From: CAJCIT01 sp963771305
GTDB taxonomy: Bacteria > Acidobacteriota > Terriglobia > Bryobacterales > Bryobacteraceae
NCBI GenBank assembly: GCA_963771305.1
Contig: CAVYTS010000017.1
Span: 1 to 64,000 of the forward strand
Direction of reading: 5' to 3'
Length of the DNA stretch: 64,000 nt
The stretch's first letter is position 1. Every line of letters starts with the position of its first letter. Under the pieces are notes generated by a model. The model worked only from the letters and a program-made list of their open reading frames with translations. It was not told where the DNA came from and searched no databases. Made by a program: the position numbers and the translations under genes. Positions 7,940 through 16,742 of the stretch are shown here, piece by piece.

Positions 7940-8188
7940 TCGATTCCCCTCCGGCTGACCGGCCCTCTTCTACCGTCACAGTGGCTGGTCATCGTCTACA
8001 GGCCGTCCACGACAACAATGAGCAGAAGATCCTACCCGGTATGCCGCCGAAACGGGAAGCCGTGACAACAACGCGAATAATTACTGAAGAGTGGTAGGCC
8101 CTCGACGGAGGTCTCCAAAAGTTTCTGTCAATTTCCTGAAATGGCCCGTCACAACCCAGTGCTCTTGTGGCGTACAGAATGAGAACCA

Positions 8189-8527
8189 TTGGACAACGAT
8201 TCGAGTGAACGACTTGATCTGAGTGAGCTGCGCGCCCACTTGTGCGAGAAGCCACGGACGAAGATCGGACAGGTTCGGCAAGCATGGCCGGACATCAAGG
8301 ATCTGCTCTCGGCTGGGCATAGCCTTAAAGATATTTGTCGGTGGCTGAACGAGATCGGCATCGCGATCGGTTACGCGAGGCTTTCCCACTATCTCGGCGA
8401 GCTTCGGCGGCAAGAATCGGCACTGCCGACCAATCATGTTTCAGCGCTGAGCGCCGAAACGAGGGACCAGCCCACTGCCAGATCATCCCGACTGACGCCC
8501 GTTTCTACCGACGTCGGCCGGGTGTGA
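8189..8527 (+). CDS. Small helical DNA-binding-like protein
   Basis: A 112-residue protein with a TTG start. Residues 20-70 form KIGQVRQAWPDIKDLLSAG, then HSLKDICRWLNEIGIAIGY and LSHYLGELRR. This pattern of three helices, including an ICRWLNEIG...YARLSHYL helix-turn-helix-like unit, is typical of short accessory proteins encoded on plasmids and integrated elements (mobilisation or replication regulators). I cannot name the family with certainty. The last 40 residues are low in predicted structure and rich in Ser, Thr and Arg. It stands alone, about 130 bases before the TPR-CHAT gene, and belongs to the island. Confidence 0.55.
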   Translation: MDNDSSERLDLSELRAHLCEKPRTKIGQVRQAWPDIKDLLSAGHSLKDICRWLNEIGIAIGYARLSHYLGELRRQESALPTNHVSALSAETRDQPTARSSRLTPVSTDVGRV

Positions 8528-8654
8528 GCATCCACGTTCTCGCGCGACCCATGAAACAATTTCCCCGGAATTGCGATCACACCTTATGTTGCCCGGAGAT
8601 TAGCGCAACATTTGGCTGATTTCTTGAAACTTTCTGTCACGCACCCGAACTCCC

Positions 8655-11600
8655 ATGGCTTACGGGTTGAGCGAGGAGTTCATTTTGATTTCCCAGTCGA
8701 CGATTAATCAACGTATTGGCAACAGCAACGTCATCTTGCATACCTTCAGACTCGCCGCAGTATTCAGTTTGTTCTCTTTGTGTTTCAATGCCCAAACAGG
8801 AGTCGATCTTCTTTCTCAAGCGGATCGGCTTGCCGAGCAAGGGAACTGGTTCAGTGCTGGTCCTTTGTACGGCAAGGCTGAGGAACAGTTCCAGCGCACT
8901 CACGACACGCGACACGAACTCTACGCGAGGATCGGGAGATTACATCGTGATGCCGAGGCTGGCTCCTACAGGATGGTTCGTTCCGAGGTTATGCGATGTG
9001 TGGCCCGTCCTGAAGTGGAGGCTGATCCTCAGCTCAAGATTCGAGCCTTTGCACTCCTGGGTATTATCGACCTCAACCTCAATACCTCGGCCGCGCAAGA
9101 CGACTGGAAACAGGTCCTTGCCATCGCGAAAGCCACAGGGGACGCCAAATGGGAAAACCGCGCAAACGGTGAGTTGGGCATCCTCGCCGGCGTAAACGGG
9201 AACGTGGGCGCGGCCGGAGCGGCGCTGTTCAAGGCTATTTCGAAGGCAGACGAACTTGGCGACACGCCGGGGCATATCCATTTCGTGATGTGGCTTGCGA
9301 ATGGGATGAGTATCCACGGCATGGCGGATAAGGCTCTGCCAATGATCGTGCGCGCGAGCGAACTCGCCAAGAGCAATGGATATGCCGAGATACCTCTTTC
9401 TCTTTCCATCGCCAAAATTCGCGCCATGACACTGCTTCCCGAACCCCAAAGATCGCGCGCCAAGGAGGAAGTCAAGACGCTTTTGTCTGAAACGCTGGCG
9501 CAAGCCGAGCGCAACCATGTTCTGGGTGCGCAAACAGAACTGTTGAACATGGCTGGCCAGCTTGCGCTAGAAGAGCGCGACTTTGCCGGTGCTGAAAAGT
9601 CGCTGACGCGGGCAATCGAAGTCGCCAGGGCTGCGTCTCTTCCCCGAATCGAGGCCGACGCGCTGCTCCACCTGTCGGAGTTTTATCTCGCTACAAAGAA
9701 GGCGGGCAAGGCAGCGCCTGTGATCGACCGGGCCATCGAAGTGCAGAAACAGGTCGAGGAGGGATATGACCTGCCGCTTTTCATCGCGGAAAAAGCAGAG
9801 GTACAAGCAGCGCTTGGATCACTACAGCAGGCAGACGCGCTGTACGAGAGAGCGACCAGTCTCGTTGAGGGACTGCTCGTAAACGCGCCAAGCTCACGAG
9901 TCAAGAGCTCGATGATCGGCGCCATGAGCGAAATCTATTTAGGTCATTTTCGGTTGGCCTGGAACCAGCTTCACAACGGGCCGGAGGCATTTCGCATAAT
10001 CGAGGGCGCCCGTGGCCGTGCGCTTCTCGACTCTATCCGATATGCGAGGCAGTCGAGTCCTACAGACAAAGCGGTTGCCGCCGAGACGGAAATCGCGCAT
10101 CTTCAGTCAACGTTGCTCCACGCCGAACTGACGCTCAGCCCAAACTCGGCGGGTGCTAACGCAATTAGATGATGCTTATGACCGGCTGAGCCCCGTTGAA
10201 TACGCCCGCAATCGCAAAGAAATGATGATGCTTCGGCGACCCCCCGTGTCCTTAGCCGTTCTTCAGAAGCAGTTGCGTCCGGATGAGAACTTCGTTGAAT
10301 ATGTCGTGGACGCGAAAGAGTCGTACGCGATACAAGTGACCCCCAGCAGTCTGGCCATCCATACCCTGCCAGGGCGCTCGGAGCTCAATAAAATGGCAAG
10401 AAGCTTCCTGGCCACGGTGAAGAGCAAGAGTGATTCGGTCTCTGGTGCAAGAGATCTCTACAAGGGCCTCATATCGCCTCTCGCCCCGCAGCACTTATCA
10501 CGATTGATCCTGGTGCCGGACGGACCCCTGAATCTAATCCCTTTCGGCGCGCTCGTCAGCGATGACAAAGAATATCTTGACAAGCAGCTGACTCTCTCGA
10601 CGGTTCCGTCTGCCACCGTCTACGTTACCCTCAAAACAGCAACGTCGCGTTCTGCGGCGTCCAGGCCGTTCTTGGGCGTGGCCTACAGCCCTGTCAGTGG
10701 CACGCCTCTTCAGACCGTCTCTAGTTCGCGCGGTCTGGCAGATCTCCGCGGTGGGAGCCCGGCGCCGCTGCAGTTTGCAAGAGAAGAAGTCGCGGAGGCA
10801 GCGCAGTCCTTCGGTTCAAACAGTGTAGTGCTCGATGGAGGCAATGCCTCCGAAGCCGGGCTGAAAGCCGAGCCGCTTGGTGATTTCAGAATCATTCACA
10901 TTGCCGCCCACGGAATCGGCGATGAGACTGAACCTGACCGTGCCGCTCTTGTATTGCTCCCTGGAAGCAACGAGGAAGATGGTCTGTGGCAGGCGCGTGA
11001 AATTCGACAATCGCGCTTGAATGCCGACCTTGTAGTGCTTTCCGCATGTGAAACCGGCAGCGGCCGGTTGCAGGGCGAGGAAGGTGTTATGAATCTGGCC
11101 AGGGCTTTCCTGATCGCCGGCGCAAGAAGCGTCGTCGCAAGCCTCTGGGCAGTGGAGGACAGCTCCACCGCAACCTTAGTGTGGATGGGACATTGATCGA
11201 GGCTTGGGCCAGTCAAAAGAGTTTTCAAAGAAAAGATGGCGGCGACTCAAGGCCGAAGGACGATCCCGGCAATCCAAGCGTGGATTTTCATGGCGAGAAG
11301 CGCCGTAATGAGACTCACGAATCGACCACCGACGCCGACTCACGGTTGGCGCGGAAGAGCGGCGGGCATGAGGCGAAGTTGGCCGACTGCGGCAACGTGA
11401 TTATTGAGAACCGGCATGGACTGGTGGTAGACACCGACTGCTGCAATGCAACGGGACGGCGGAGCGGGACGCAGCCCTGCTGATGGTGGAGCGGTTGGAA
11501 GGCACGCAGCGGGTCACGGTAGCCGCCGACAAAGGATACGACACCCAAGACTTCGTGCGGGAGATGCGCGGCATGAAGGCCACTCCGCACGTGTCGCAGA

Positions 11601-11878
11601 ATCAGAAGCGAGCCGGCGGCAGCGCGATCGACGGCCGCACAACCCGGCATGCCGGCTACAGGTAACGACTAATGGGGTTTTTCTATGAACACTTTGCTGC
11701 AGGCCTGTCAGTAAGCGAGTCTCTTAGACAGGCCCAGATCGACTTCATCAGGGAGTACAAGGGCAAAGCACAGCCTTACTACTGGGCTGGCTTTGAGGTC
11801 ATTGGGGATGGCACGAGGCGAATCACTCTTGAAACTAGCAAACTTAACCCGCAAGCAACGCGAACAGATCTTCGATAA
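8655..11878 (+). pseudogene. Secreted TPR-CHAT (caspase-like) protein, broken
   Basis: Three pieces make one protein. The first (8655-10172, 505 residues) has a hydrophobic leader near residues 28-48 and then tandem TPR-like helices. The second (10153-11196) is a CHAT caspase-fold domain: the His lies in IIHIAAHG (codon 10909-10911) and the Cys in VLSACETG (codon 11047-11049). The third (11672-11878) is the domain end, FFYEHFAAGLSVSESLRQAQ. A one-base frame change at about 10,110-10,135 separates the TPR and CHAT parts, with sense sequence SAQTRRVLTQLDD reading on in the new frame. An IS5-family fragment splits the CHAT C-terminus. Catalytic residues survive, so a recent loss or a two-chain product is possible. 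CHAT proteins are proteases or protease-like effectors. Confidence 0.85.
11177..11671 (+). mobile_element. IS5-family transposase fragment inside the CHAT gene
   Basis: Translation gives the middle and catalytic part of an IS5-type DDE transposase: VDGTLIEAWASQKSF, NPSVDFHGEKR, NETHESTTD, then in another frame TVAADKGYDTQDF and SAIDGRTTRHAGY. The N-terminal 100 or so residues and the C-terminus are absent, and a frame change near 11,450 breaks the rest. No inverted repeats or matching target duplication flank it: the CHAT frame stops at ...ATL and resumes at MGFFYEH. So this is a remnant left by deletion or recombination, not an active element. Confidence 0.8.
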
Positions 11879-13076
11879 GACGACGAAAACCGTCACAAAA
11901 GGATATTTCAACCCAAACTTCAACGGCACAAACTGGCCATCACTGGCTAGCGAACGTCGGCAGAACATCATTGCGCTCGATGATCCGCTTGCTTTTGAGC
12001 TGGGAATGCACGATCTTGTGCGCAGTCTCAAGACAAGCCACACCGGTTTTTTTCATCAGTCGGTAAAGCGAGTTCCTGCACGGCTGGCGATCGGAGCGAG
12101 CTTCCGCAGAGCGGAGGTGGGAACCGATGTTTGTTGGGTGACGCAGGACGTGCACGAAGGCGGGCCTGGCCATTCCGCTGGTCTGCGACCGCTGGATCGC
12201 CTAAAGGCGGTCAACGGCAATCCGATCGTGCCTCCGGAGCAACCGATGTTCCCAATGGGCACGAATGTCTCGTTACTCGTGCAACGCGGGGCCGACGAAC
12301 GGGCCCTCACGATAGCGATACCGCCACCACGTTCGCGCAAACAGCCATACGCGGAGCCGCTGGCAGTCGCGGCGTCCGTCCTGTCGGATGGCATCGGTTA
12401 CCTGAAAGTGAGTATTCTTCCAGGGCTCTTGGGACTCGATGTCGCTCGGACGATAGACGCAGCGGTAGCAGAATTGGCAACTTGCGATCGGCTTATCCTT
12501 GATCTTCGCGGACACCTGGGCGGCGGGTTGGGTGTCTTGCGTCTGATGAGCCATCTCACTCCCGCAAAACTGCCGATTGGCTATACAGTCACGAGGAAGC
12601 GCGCGGAAGCGGGCTATGACAAAGACAAACTCCGGACGCTGGATCGGCTGCCGACGAACCTCCCAAACCCGCTGGCAATCGCGTCAATGGCAATTCAGCA
12701 CGGAGGGCGCGATTCTTCGGTACTGCTCGTGTCGGAAGGCCTTGGCCCTCAAAGATGGCACGGTCGGATCGCCATGCTTGTAAATGAACACACGGTCAGC
12801 GCCGGCGAGATGGTAGCGGCATTCGCGTCCGAAAATGGTCTCGCGAAGATCGTTGGCTCCGAGACCGCCGGTCGGTTGATCCCCGGGTCAGGATTCAAAG
12901 TCGGCCGCGGCTACATGCTTGTCATGCCGAGAGCCGAGTACATAACTTGGAAAGGCCATCGGTTCGAAGGCGCCGGTATCAAGCCTGACGTTCAGGTCGC
13001 CTGGTCCCCCGCCGCATTTGCCAACGGCAGCGACAATCAAATGGAGGCTGCCCAGGAAGTTGTGAAAGCTCTGTAG
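11793..13076 (+). CDS. S41-family (C-terminal processing type) peptidase with PDZ domain
   Basis: A 427-residue protein. Residues about 90-185 form a PDZ-like domain (ARLAIGASF, GGPGHSAGLRPLDRLKAVNG). Residues 190-400 are the S41 peptidase core: DGIGYLKVS, RLILDLRGHLGGG, IAMLVNEHTVSAGEM with the likely catalytic Ser, then KIVGSETAGR and YITWKGHRFEGAGIKPD. The family cleaves near C-termini using a Ser-Lys dyad. No clear signal peptide is present from the listed ATG, but the start is uncertain because it overlaps the final CHAT segment by 86 bases; a later start would still keep the PDZ. The overlap suggests the CHAT and S41 genes were translationally coupled before the CHAT gene broke. Confidence 0.85.
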   Translation: MRSLGMARGESLLKLANLTRKQREQIFDKTTKTVTKGYFNPNFNGTNWPSLASERRQNIIALDDPLAFELGMHDLVRSLKTSHTGFFHQSVKRVPARLAIGASFRRAEVGTDVCWVTQDVHEGGPGHSAGLRPLDRLKAVNGNPIVPPEQPMFPMGTNVSLLVQRGADERALTIAIPPPRSRKQPYAEPLAVAASVLSDGIGYLKVSILPGLLGLDVARTIDAAVAELATCDRLILDLRGHLGGGLGVLRLMSHLTPAKLPIGYTVTRKRAEAGYDKDKLRTLDRLPTNLPNPLAIASMAIQHGGRDSSVLLVSEGLGPQRWHGRIAMLVNEHTVSAGEMVAAFASENGLAKIVGSETAGRLIPGSGFKVGRGYMLVMPRAEYITWKGHRFEGAGIKPDVQVAWSPAAFANGSDNQMEAAQEVVKAL

Positions 13077-13235
13077 GATAAGGGCTTCGTAGACCGGTAT
13101 GGCAACTTGAGTACTCAAGGGCCGCTTTGGCTATGCTGAAGCCATCGTAAACGCCGACGTCCCAGGTTGCTTTCGGTGAACCGGCTTATTTGAAGGCGTA
13201 AGCCACGTTGTCCGTTGGTTTTAAGCCACACTTTC

Positions 13236-13922
13236 TCATCGAACCACGACCGGATAGTAGTTCCAATCCCAAGGTACACGCCGCACGCTCATCGAATACT
13301 GGCCGGTTTCAAGTCTGGTCAGGTCGATCTTTACCGAGAATGCGGTCGTGCCGTCGCGGATACTTGCTTCGGCCTTAGTCGATATCACGGGCTGGTGAGT
13401 CTTTTGTAGTTGGAATTCGTACGTTCCTGCCTTGCTGCCCACCGGAAGTTGAACCGTTAATTCAAGAGGTTTTCGGTCCAAGTAGATCGGCTGTTCGGCC
13501 TGAGCAGGCTCGCCAGAGCGCGGCATGGACTCAATATCAACGGTCTTCTTCACATACGCCAATTCGGCATTCTGGGGGCGATTCAGATTGGCTTGTCGTC
13601 TGACGAAGAATAGGCCAACAGCGATTGCGGCTATGGCCGCCGCTATTCCCCAGGTTAAGAGAAGTCGCCGGCTCCGAGCTTGGTGCATCGCCTGAGCCCG
13701 AAGGCCGAGAAACTCGCGATAGCACTCCGAGCAATGGGTGACATGATGCCAGCTTGCATCGGCCTCGATGTCCTCGTTCAACGGACGGGTGGCGAGTCGC
13801 TTCAAGACGGTCTCGCCAGGACACCCTTTCCTTTCCGGATTAGGATACTCCCTGAGAATTGAATCTTGAAGCCGCTTCCGGAGCCTGTCGTATTGCGATT
13901 CGGGCGACTCGTGAGGGGCCAT
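13236..13922 (-). CDS. Membrane zinc-finger anti-sigma-like protein
   Basis: A 228-residue protein. The cytoplasmic first 95 residues contain WHHVTHCSECYREF, the HxxxCxxC signature of zinc-binding anti-sigma domains. One membrane helix follows (LLLTWGIAAAIAAIAVGLFFV, about 104-122 region) and then a periplasmic beta-rich part (LELTVQLPVGSKAGTYEFQL, FSVKIDLTRLETGQYSM). It lies 57 bases downstream of the sigma-like gene on the same strand, so the two form a regulator pair. Anti-sigma factors of this type hold a sigma factor at the membrane until proteolysis or a conformational signal frees it. The convergent neighbour is the S41 peptidase, with the broken CHAT protein upstream of it. A link to those proteases is inference. 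Confidence 0.7.
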   Translation of the reverse strand: MAPHESPESQYDRLRKRLQDSILREYPNPERKGCPGETVLKRLATRPLNEDIEADASWHHVTHCSECYREFLGLRAQAMHQARSRRLLLTWGIAAAIAAIAVGLFFVRRQANLNRPQNAELAYVKKTVDIESMPRSGEPAQAEQPIYLDRKPLELTVQLPVGSKAGTYEFQLQKTHQPVISTKAEASIRDGTTAFSVKIDLTRLETGQYSMSVRRVPWDWNYYPVVVR

Positions 13923-13979
13923 CAGTCCATGTAATTATGGCACTGAAGCGTAAGTAGGTTTACACGTCATTGTGGATCT

Positions 13980-14585
13980 CTACCAGGAGACTCCAGCTGC
14001 CCTTGCGGCTTTGCGCATTCCACGATAGAACTGCTGCGAGATTGTGTTGCGCGAAAAACCGAAGCGAGCCGTAAACTCGTGCGCTGGGCAATCTCGAAGC
14101 ATCATTGGAACCATTTCCCTTACATCCTCCAGTCCGAGTCGGTCGAGCTCTGTCAGAATCCGGTCCAGCGTGTCTTTTGCTTCAAGATCTGACAGAAAAT
14201 CAAATTGATCTTGAAGCGAATCCAATGTCGCCGTAAACAGCTCGACCTCCGTTTTGCGACGAGCGCGCCGGCCACCAACGCGCAGATCTTCAGCGTGCCA
14301 ACGCGCACGCTTTAGCACCCGCAAACTCGGTTCGTCGCCCAGATTTGCCCGGTGGGTCTTCCAGAGCGAATGAACTGCTTTCTCGGTAATCTCCGATACG
14401 CGCCACTTATCCTTCAGCACACGCGCTGCTAATCGCCGCAACGGGTCGGCCACGGGAACGACCCCGTGTTCAAACCAATCCGAATGAATGAGACTCCCTT
14501 CGCAATCGGTATCACTAATGCAAATGGGAACGATGGAGTCCGCTGTATCCTCGTCGAAGTCGAAGGGAATGGTCACCACAGCCAT
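13980..14585 (-). CDS. Sigma-70-like (ECF-type) regulator
   Basis: A 201-residue protein. The central part (about 48-110, DPLRRLAARVLKDKWRVSE to RARRKTEVEL) resembles the sigma region 2 neighbourhood seen in a group of acidobacterial sigma-like proteins, and the C-terminal 45 residues end in a helix-turn-helix: DCPAHEFTARFGFSRNTISQQF, consistent with sigma region 4. Middle residues are acidic and helical. It is the upstream gene of a two-gene operon with the zinc-finger membrane protein. I infer an extracytoplasmic sigma/anti-sigma pair placed beside a secreted CHAT protein. It could instead be a plain helix-turn-helix activator, because region 2 is weakly conserved. Confidence 0.6.
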   Translation of the reverse strand: MAVVTIPFDFDEDTADSIVPICISDTDCEGSLIHSDWFEHGVVPVADPLRRLAARVLKDKWRVSEITEKAVHSLWKTHRANLGDEPSLRVLKRARWHAEDLRVGGRRARRKTEVELFTATLDSLQDQFDFLSDLEAKDTLDRILTELDRLGLEDVREMVPMMLRDCPAHEFTARFGFSRNTISQQFYRGMRKAARAAGVSW

Positions 14586-15229
14586 GCATTGTCCTCAAAG
14601 GCGAACCGCGTGCGCACTCGGCCCCCAAGCCCAGCACGAGTGGTAAAGAATAGAGACAAAGAAAAGCTGTCTAGTGTTTCGAGACTTTTCTGCAAAAATG
14701 CGACGATTTATTGTCTGTGAGCCAAACCACAATAGCGGAGAATCACATCGCGGCGAATTCTCCTTTTAACTCAGAAAGTCGACATTAACGGAGACTCGTC
14801 TTTGTCCGGACGATTTCCACATTTCCACAGCCGAGAACTGCCCTACTACTGGACTAATACAGGAACATATAGGGTAAAAGATGCCCGCCCCCAGAAGGCC
14901 GCTCTCCCGCCCCTGGAATGCCGAAAAGTGGCCTGTGAACCGCCCCTTCCTTGCCGAAAAGACTTGGATTTTCCACAGGCTCTTTCCTCAGGATTGACGC
15001 TGCGCCCCCAGAATGCCGAAACAGGGACTACTTACCAAGCGCCCCTTGAATGCCGAATAGAGGTTGTTCAGTTCCTCGAAACTTGTTGTTGAGAACGGTA
15101 GTGGCACAAAAAGCCAGACGGAAGTGTCACGAGGGCGCATCCCCACGGCTTACAGAACGTGGAGCGGGAGCAGAATGAATTGAGAATCTCGACCGCCAAG
15201 GAAGTAGCCCGGCTGTTGGAGAACCTGGA
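14586..15229. other. Intergenic region between sigma-like gene and excisionase
   Basis: About 640 bases without a convincing gene. It holds the promoter area of the divergent sigma-like gene, the iteron-like repeats described separately (14885-15062), and a short open stretch near 15,175-15,240 that reads ELRISTAKEVARLLENLECR, which looks like the remnant of a second helix-turn-helix start just ahead of the excisionase-like gene. Confidence 0.5.
14885..15062 (+). repeat. Iteron-like repeats upstream of xis/int
   Basis: Four direct copies of a unit close to GCCCCTTGAATGCCGAAAAG: 14909-14930, 14942-14961 (variant with CCTTGCCGAAAAG), 15003-15023 and 15041-15062. A half copy, CGCCCCCAGAAGGCCG, begins at 14885, and CTGGAATGCCG recurs at 15225-15236 at the excisionase start. 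Spacing is irregular (33, 61 and 38 bases start to start). Such a cluster ahead of recombination genes suggests arm-type binding sites for the integrase or excisionase, or an origin-type iteron set. Confidence 0.6.
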
Positions 15230-15475
15230 ATGCCGCTAGAGATAAGCAGTGACACCATCGCGGAGGCGGTGGTTCTTCGCCTGAAGGATTCGACCGTCTT
15301 GGCTCCGCGGCTCCTCACGTTGAACCAAGCAGCGACATACCTGGGGATGACGCCTGACGCCCTCAAAGCCAAAGTCCACATGGGCCGAATCCCTACGGTG
15401 GACATTGACAAGAAGCTTCGATTCGATAAACTCGACCTGGACCGGATGATCGACCAGAGTAAGAAGATTATCTAA
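15230..15475 (+). CDS. Excisionase-like helix-turn-helix protein
   Basis: An 81-residue protein of the excisionase/MerR-like helix-turn-helix group: LLTLNQAATYLGMTPDALKAKVHMGRIPTV (about 29-58) is the winged-helix recognition unit, followed by the DIDKKLRFDKLDLDRMI wing and final helix. Proteins of this type bind DNA beside attachment sites and steer integrase toward excision. The stop is immediately followed by the integrase ATG (1-base spacing), so the two are one operon. A lysine and acidic-rich tail may contact the integrase. Fit to the group is good, but a plain transcriptional regulator cannot be excluded. Confidence 0.75.
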   Translation: MPLEISSDTIAEAVVLRLKDSTVLAPRLLTLNQAATYLGMTPDALKAKVHMGRIPTVDIDKKLRFDKLDLDRMIDQSKKII

Positions 15476-15476
15476 G

Positions 15477-16553
15477 ATGGCACGGAAGCGGACAAAGCGA
15501 GGCCAAGGCTCAATCTTCCTCCGGAATGGCGTGTGGTGGTGTGACTACTCGTCTGATGGCGTGAGGAAGCGTGAGTCATGCAAAACGTCGAACCGCGACG
15601 AAGCTCTCGCGTACCTGCATCGGAAGCAAGGCAAGCTGGCCTCAGGGGAATCGCTGAGTCCAGATCGTGTGAGCGTTAGTGATCTACTCAGGCTCCTACT
15701 CGAAGATTACGAAGTGCGCAACGTGGCACAGGTCTACATTGCCTCACTGAAGGTCAAGTCAATCTTAATCCCGAGGCTGGGCGACGTCAGAGCCGCCAAA
15801 CTGACCAGCGCGCGGGTCAAGGATTACATCAGAGACCGGTCAAAGGAAGTAAAGCCAGGTACGGTCAATCGTGAGCTTGGCTTGCTGCACCGGGCGTTCC
15901 AGCTCGGATACAACTGCGATCCCCCACTCGTTAATCGGGTTCCGCACTTTCCAAGACTCGCGGAGGACGAGCCAAGAAAAGGATTCTTAAAGCCGGAACA
16001 CTACCGAAAGCTACTCCTTGAATTGTCGGAGGACCTCCGTTTATTGTTCGTAATCGGGTATCACGTCGGTTTGCGTAAGGGTGCGCTTCTGCGCATTAGG
16101 TGGTCCCAGGTGGATCTCAAAGCAAACACGATCTGGATGGAAGGCAAGAAAATCAATCGCAAACCGGAGCCGGTGGCCGTACCGATCTATGGGGACATGG
16201 CGAAGTTTATTGAGTTGCAGCCTCGGACGAGCGAGTACCTGTTCGCACGCGGCGAAAAGCCGATCAAAGACTTCCGCGAGGGTTGGCAACAGGCCTGCCA
16301 GCGTGCCGGTGTCCCGAATCTACTGTTTCACGATTTGCGCCGGACGGCCGTCCGCAATCTCAGGCGGGCGGGGATCTCGGAGACTGTCATTATGAAGATC
16401 ACCGGCCACAGGACCCGCAGCGTTTTCGAACGCTACAACATTACGGACCACAGCGACACCCAGGCCGCTGGCCGGATCGCTGAGGCCTTTCTGGCTCGTG
16501 AGCACGAAGAAGTGGCACAAATAGTGGCACACGAGCCCTCAAGACCCAATTGA
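15477..16553 (+). CDS. int: Tyrosine recombinase/integrase
   Basis: A 358-residue tyrosine integrase. The N-terminal 60 residues form a three-strand arm-binding-like segment (GSIFLRNGVWWCDYSSDGVRKRES) and a SAM-like core-binding domain spans about 65-150. The catalytic domain has R in GYHVGLRKGALLRIRW, the HDLRRTAVRNLRRAGI box (HxxR), ITGHRTRSVFERYNI with H and the nucleophile Tyr, so the active site is complete. It lies 32 bases from the 3' end of a tRNA-Leu gene, the usual position next to the attachment site. It probably catalyses integration and, with the excisionase-like neighbour, excision of the island. Confidence 0.92.
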   Translation: MARKRTKRGQGSIFLRNGVWWCDYSSDGVRKRESCKTSNRDEALAYLHRKQGKLASGESLSPDRVSVSDLLRLLLEDYEVRNVAQVYIASLKVKSILIPRLGDVRAAKLTSARVKDYIRDRSKEVKPGTVNRELGLLHRAFQLGYNCDPPLVNRVPHFPRLAEDEPRKGFLKPEHYRKLLLELSEDLRLLFVIGYHVGLRKGALLRIRWSQVDLKANTIWMEGKKINRKPEPVAVPIYGDMAKFIELQPRTSEYLFARGEKPIKDFREGWQQACQRAGVPNLLFHDLRRTAVRNLRRAGISETVIMKITGHRTRSVFERYNITDHSDTQAAGRIAEAFLAREHEEVAQIVAHEPSRPN

Positions 16554-16584
16554 AAGGAGGAGGGTAAGTCCTTTGTTTTAAATC

Positions 16585-16669
16585 TGGTGCGGAGAGCGGG
16601 ACTTGAACCCGCACGGTGTTACCCGCTAGCACCTCAAGCTAGTGCGTCTGCCAATTCCGCCACCTCCGC
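16585..16669 (-). tRNA. tRNA-Leu (anticodon GAG)
   Basis: The minus strand reads GCGGAGGTGGCGGAATTGGC, then the anticodon arm CTAGC-TTGAGGT-GCTAG, which puts GAG in the loop, a long variable arm, and the T arm GCGGG-TTCAAGT-CCCGC, ending in CTCCGC-A-CCA. The CCA is encoded. The extra arm and the GG-D-loop pattern fit class II tRNA-Leu. The first acceptor pair set closes with one G-T wobble. It is the probable attachment gene of the island. Confidence 0.92.
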
Positions 16670-16737
16670 ATGGTGACACTTACAAAAACAGTGCGTCTGC
16701 CAATTCCGCCACCTCCGCATGGTGACACTTACAAAAA
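16641..16737. repeat. 48-bp tandem duplication at the 5' end of tRNA-Leu
   Basis: The same 48 bases occur at 16641-16688 and again at 16690-16737, one base apart. Each copy holds 29 bases from the 5' part of the tRNA gene and about 19 bases of upstream sequence, ending GGTGACACTTACAAAAA. The second copy is a tRNA fragment only. This may be a leftover of site-specific recombination or of an imprecise excision. Confidence 0.85.
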
Positions 16738-16742
16738 ACTGG

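Larger units (their letters stand above)
1..16669. mobile_element. tRNA-Leu-associated genomic island (left end outside window)
   Basis: The stretch from the window start to the tRNA-Leu gene holds transposition genes, small unknown genes, broken genes and, at its right edge, an excisionase-like gene and a tyrosine integrase lying directly against the 3' end of the tRNA. Integrases of this family commonly recombine at tRNA 3' ends and end up beside their attachment site, so I infer an integrated element extending left from about 16,585. From secG onward the genes are core-like. I saw no second copy of the tRNA 3' end inside the window, so the left attachment site is probably outside it. The whole-island boundary is inference. 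Confidence 0.55.

Noticed and set aside
8081..8437. 118-residue minus-strand frame
   Set aside because: The plus-strand frame 8189-8527 has a helix-turn-helix-like pattern and is preferred; this is its shadow.
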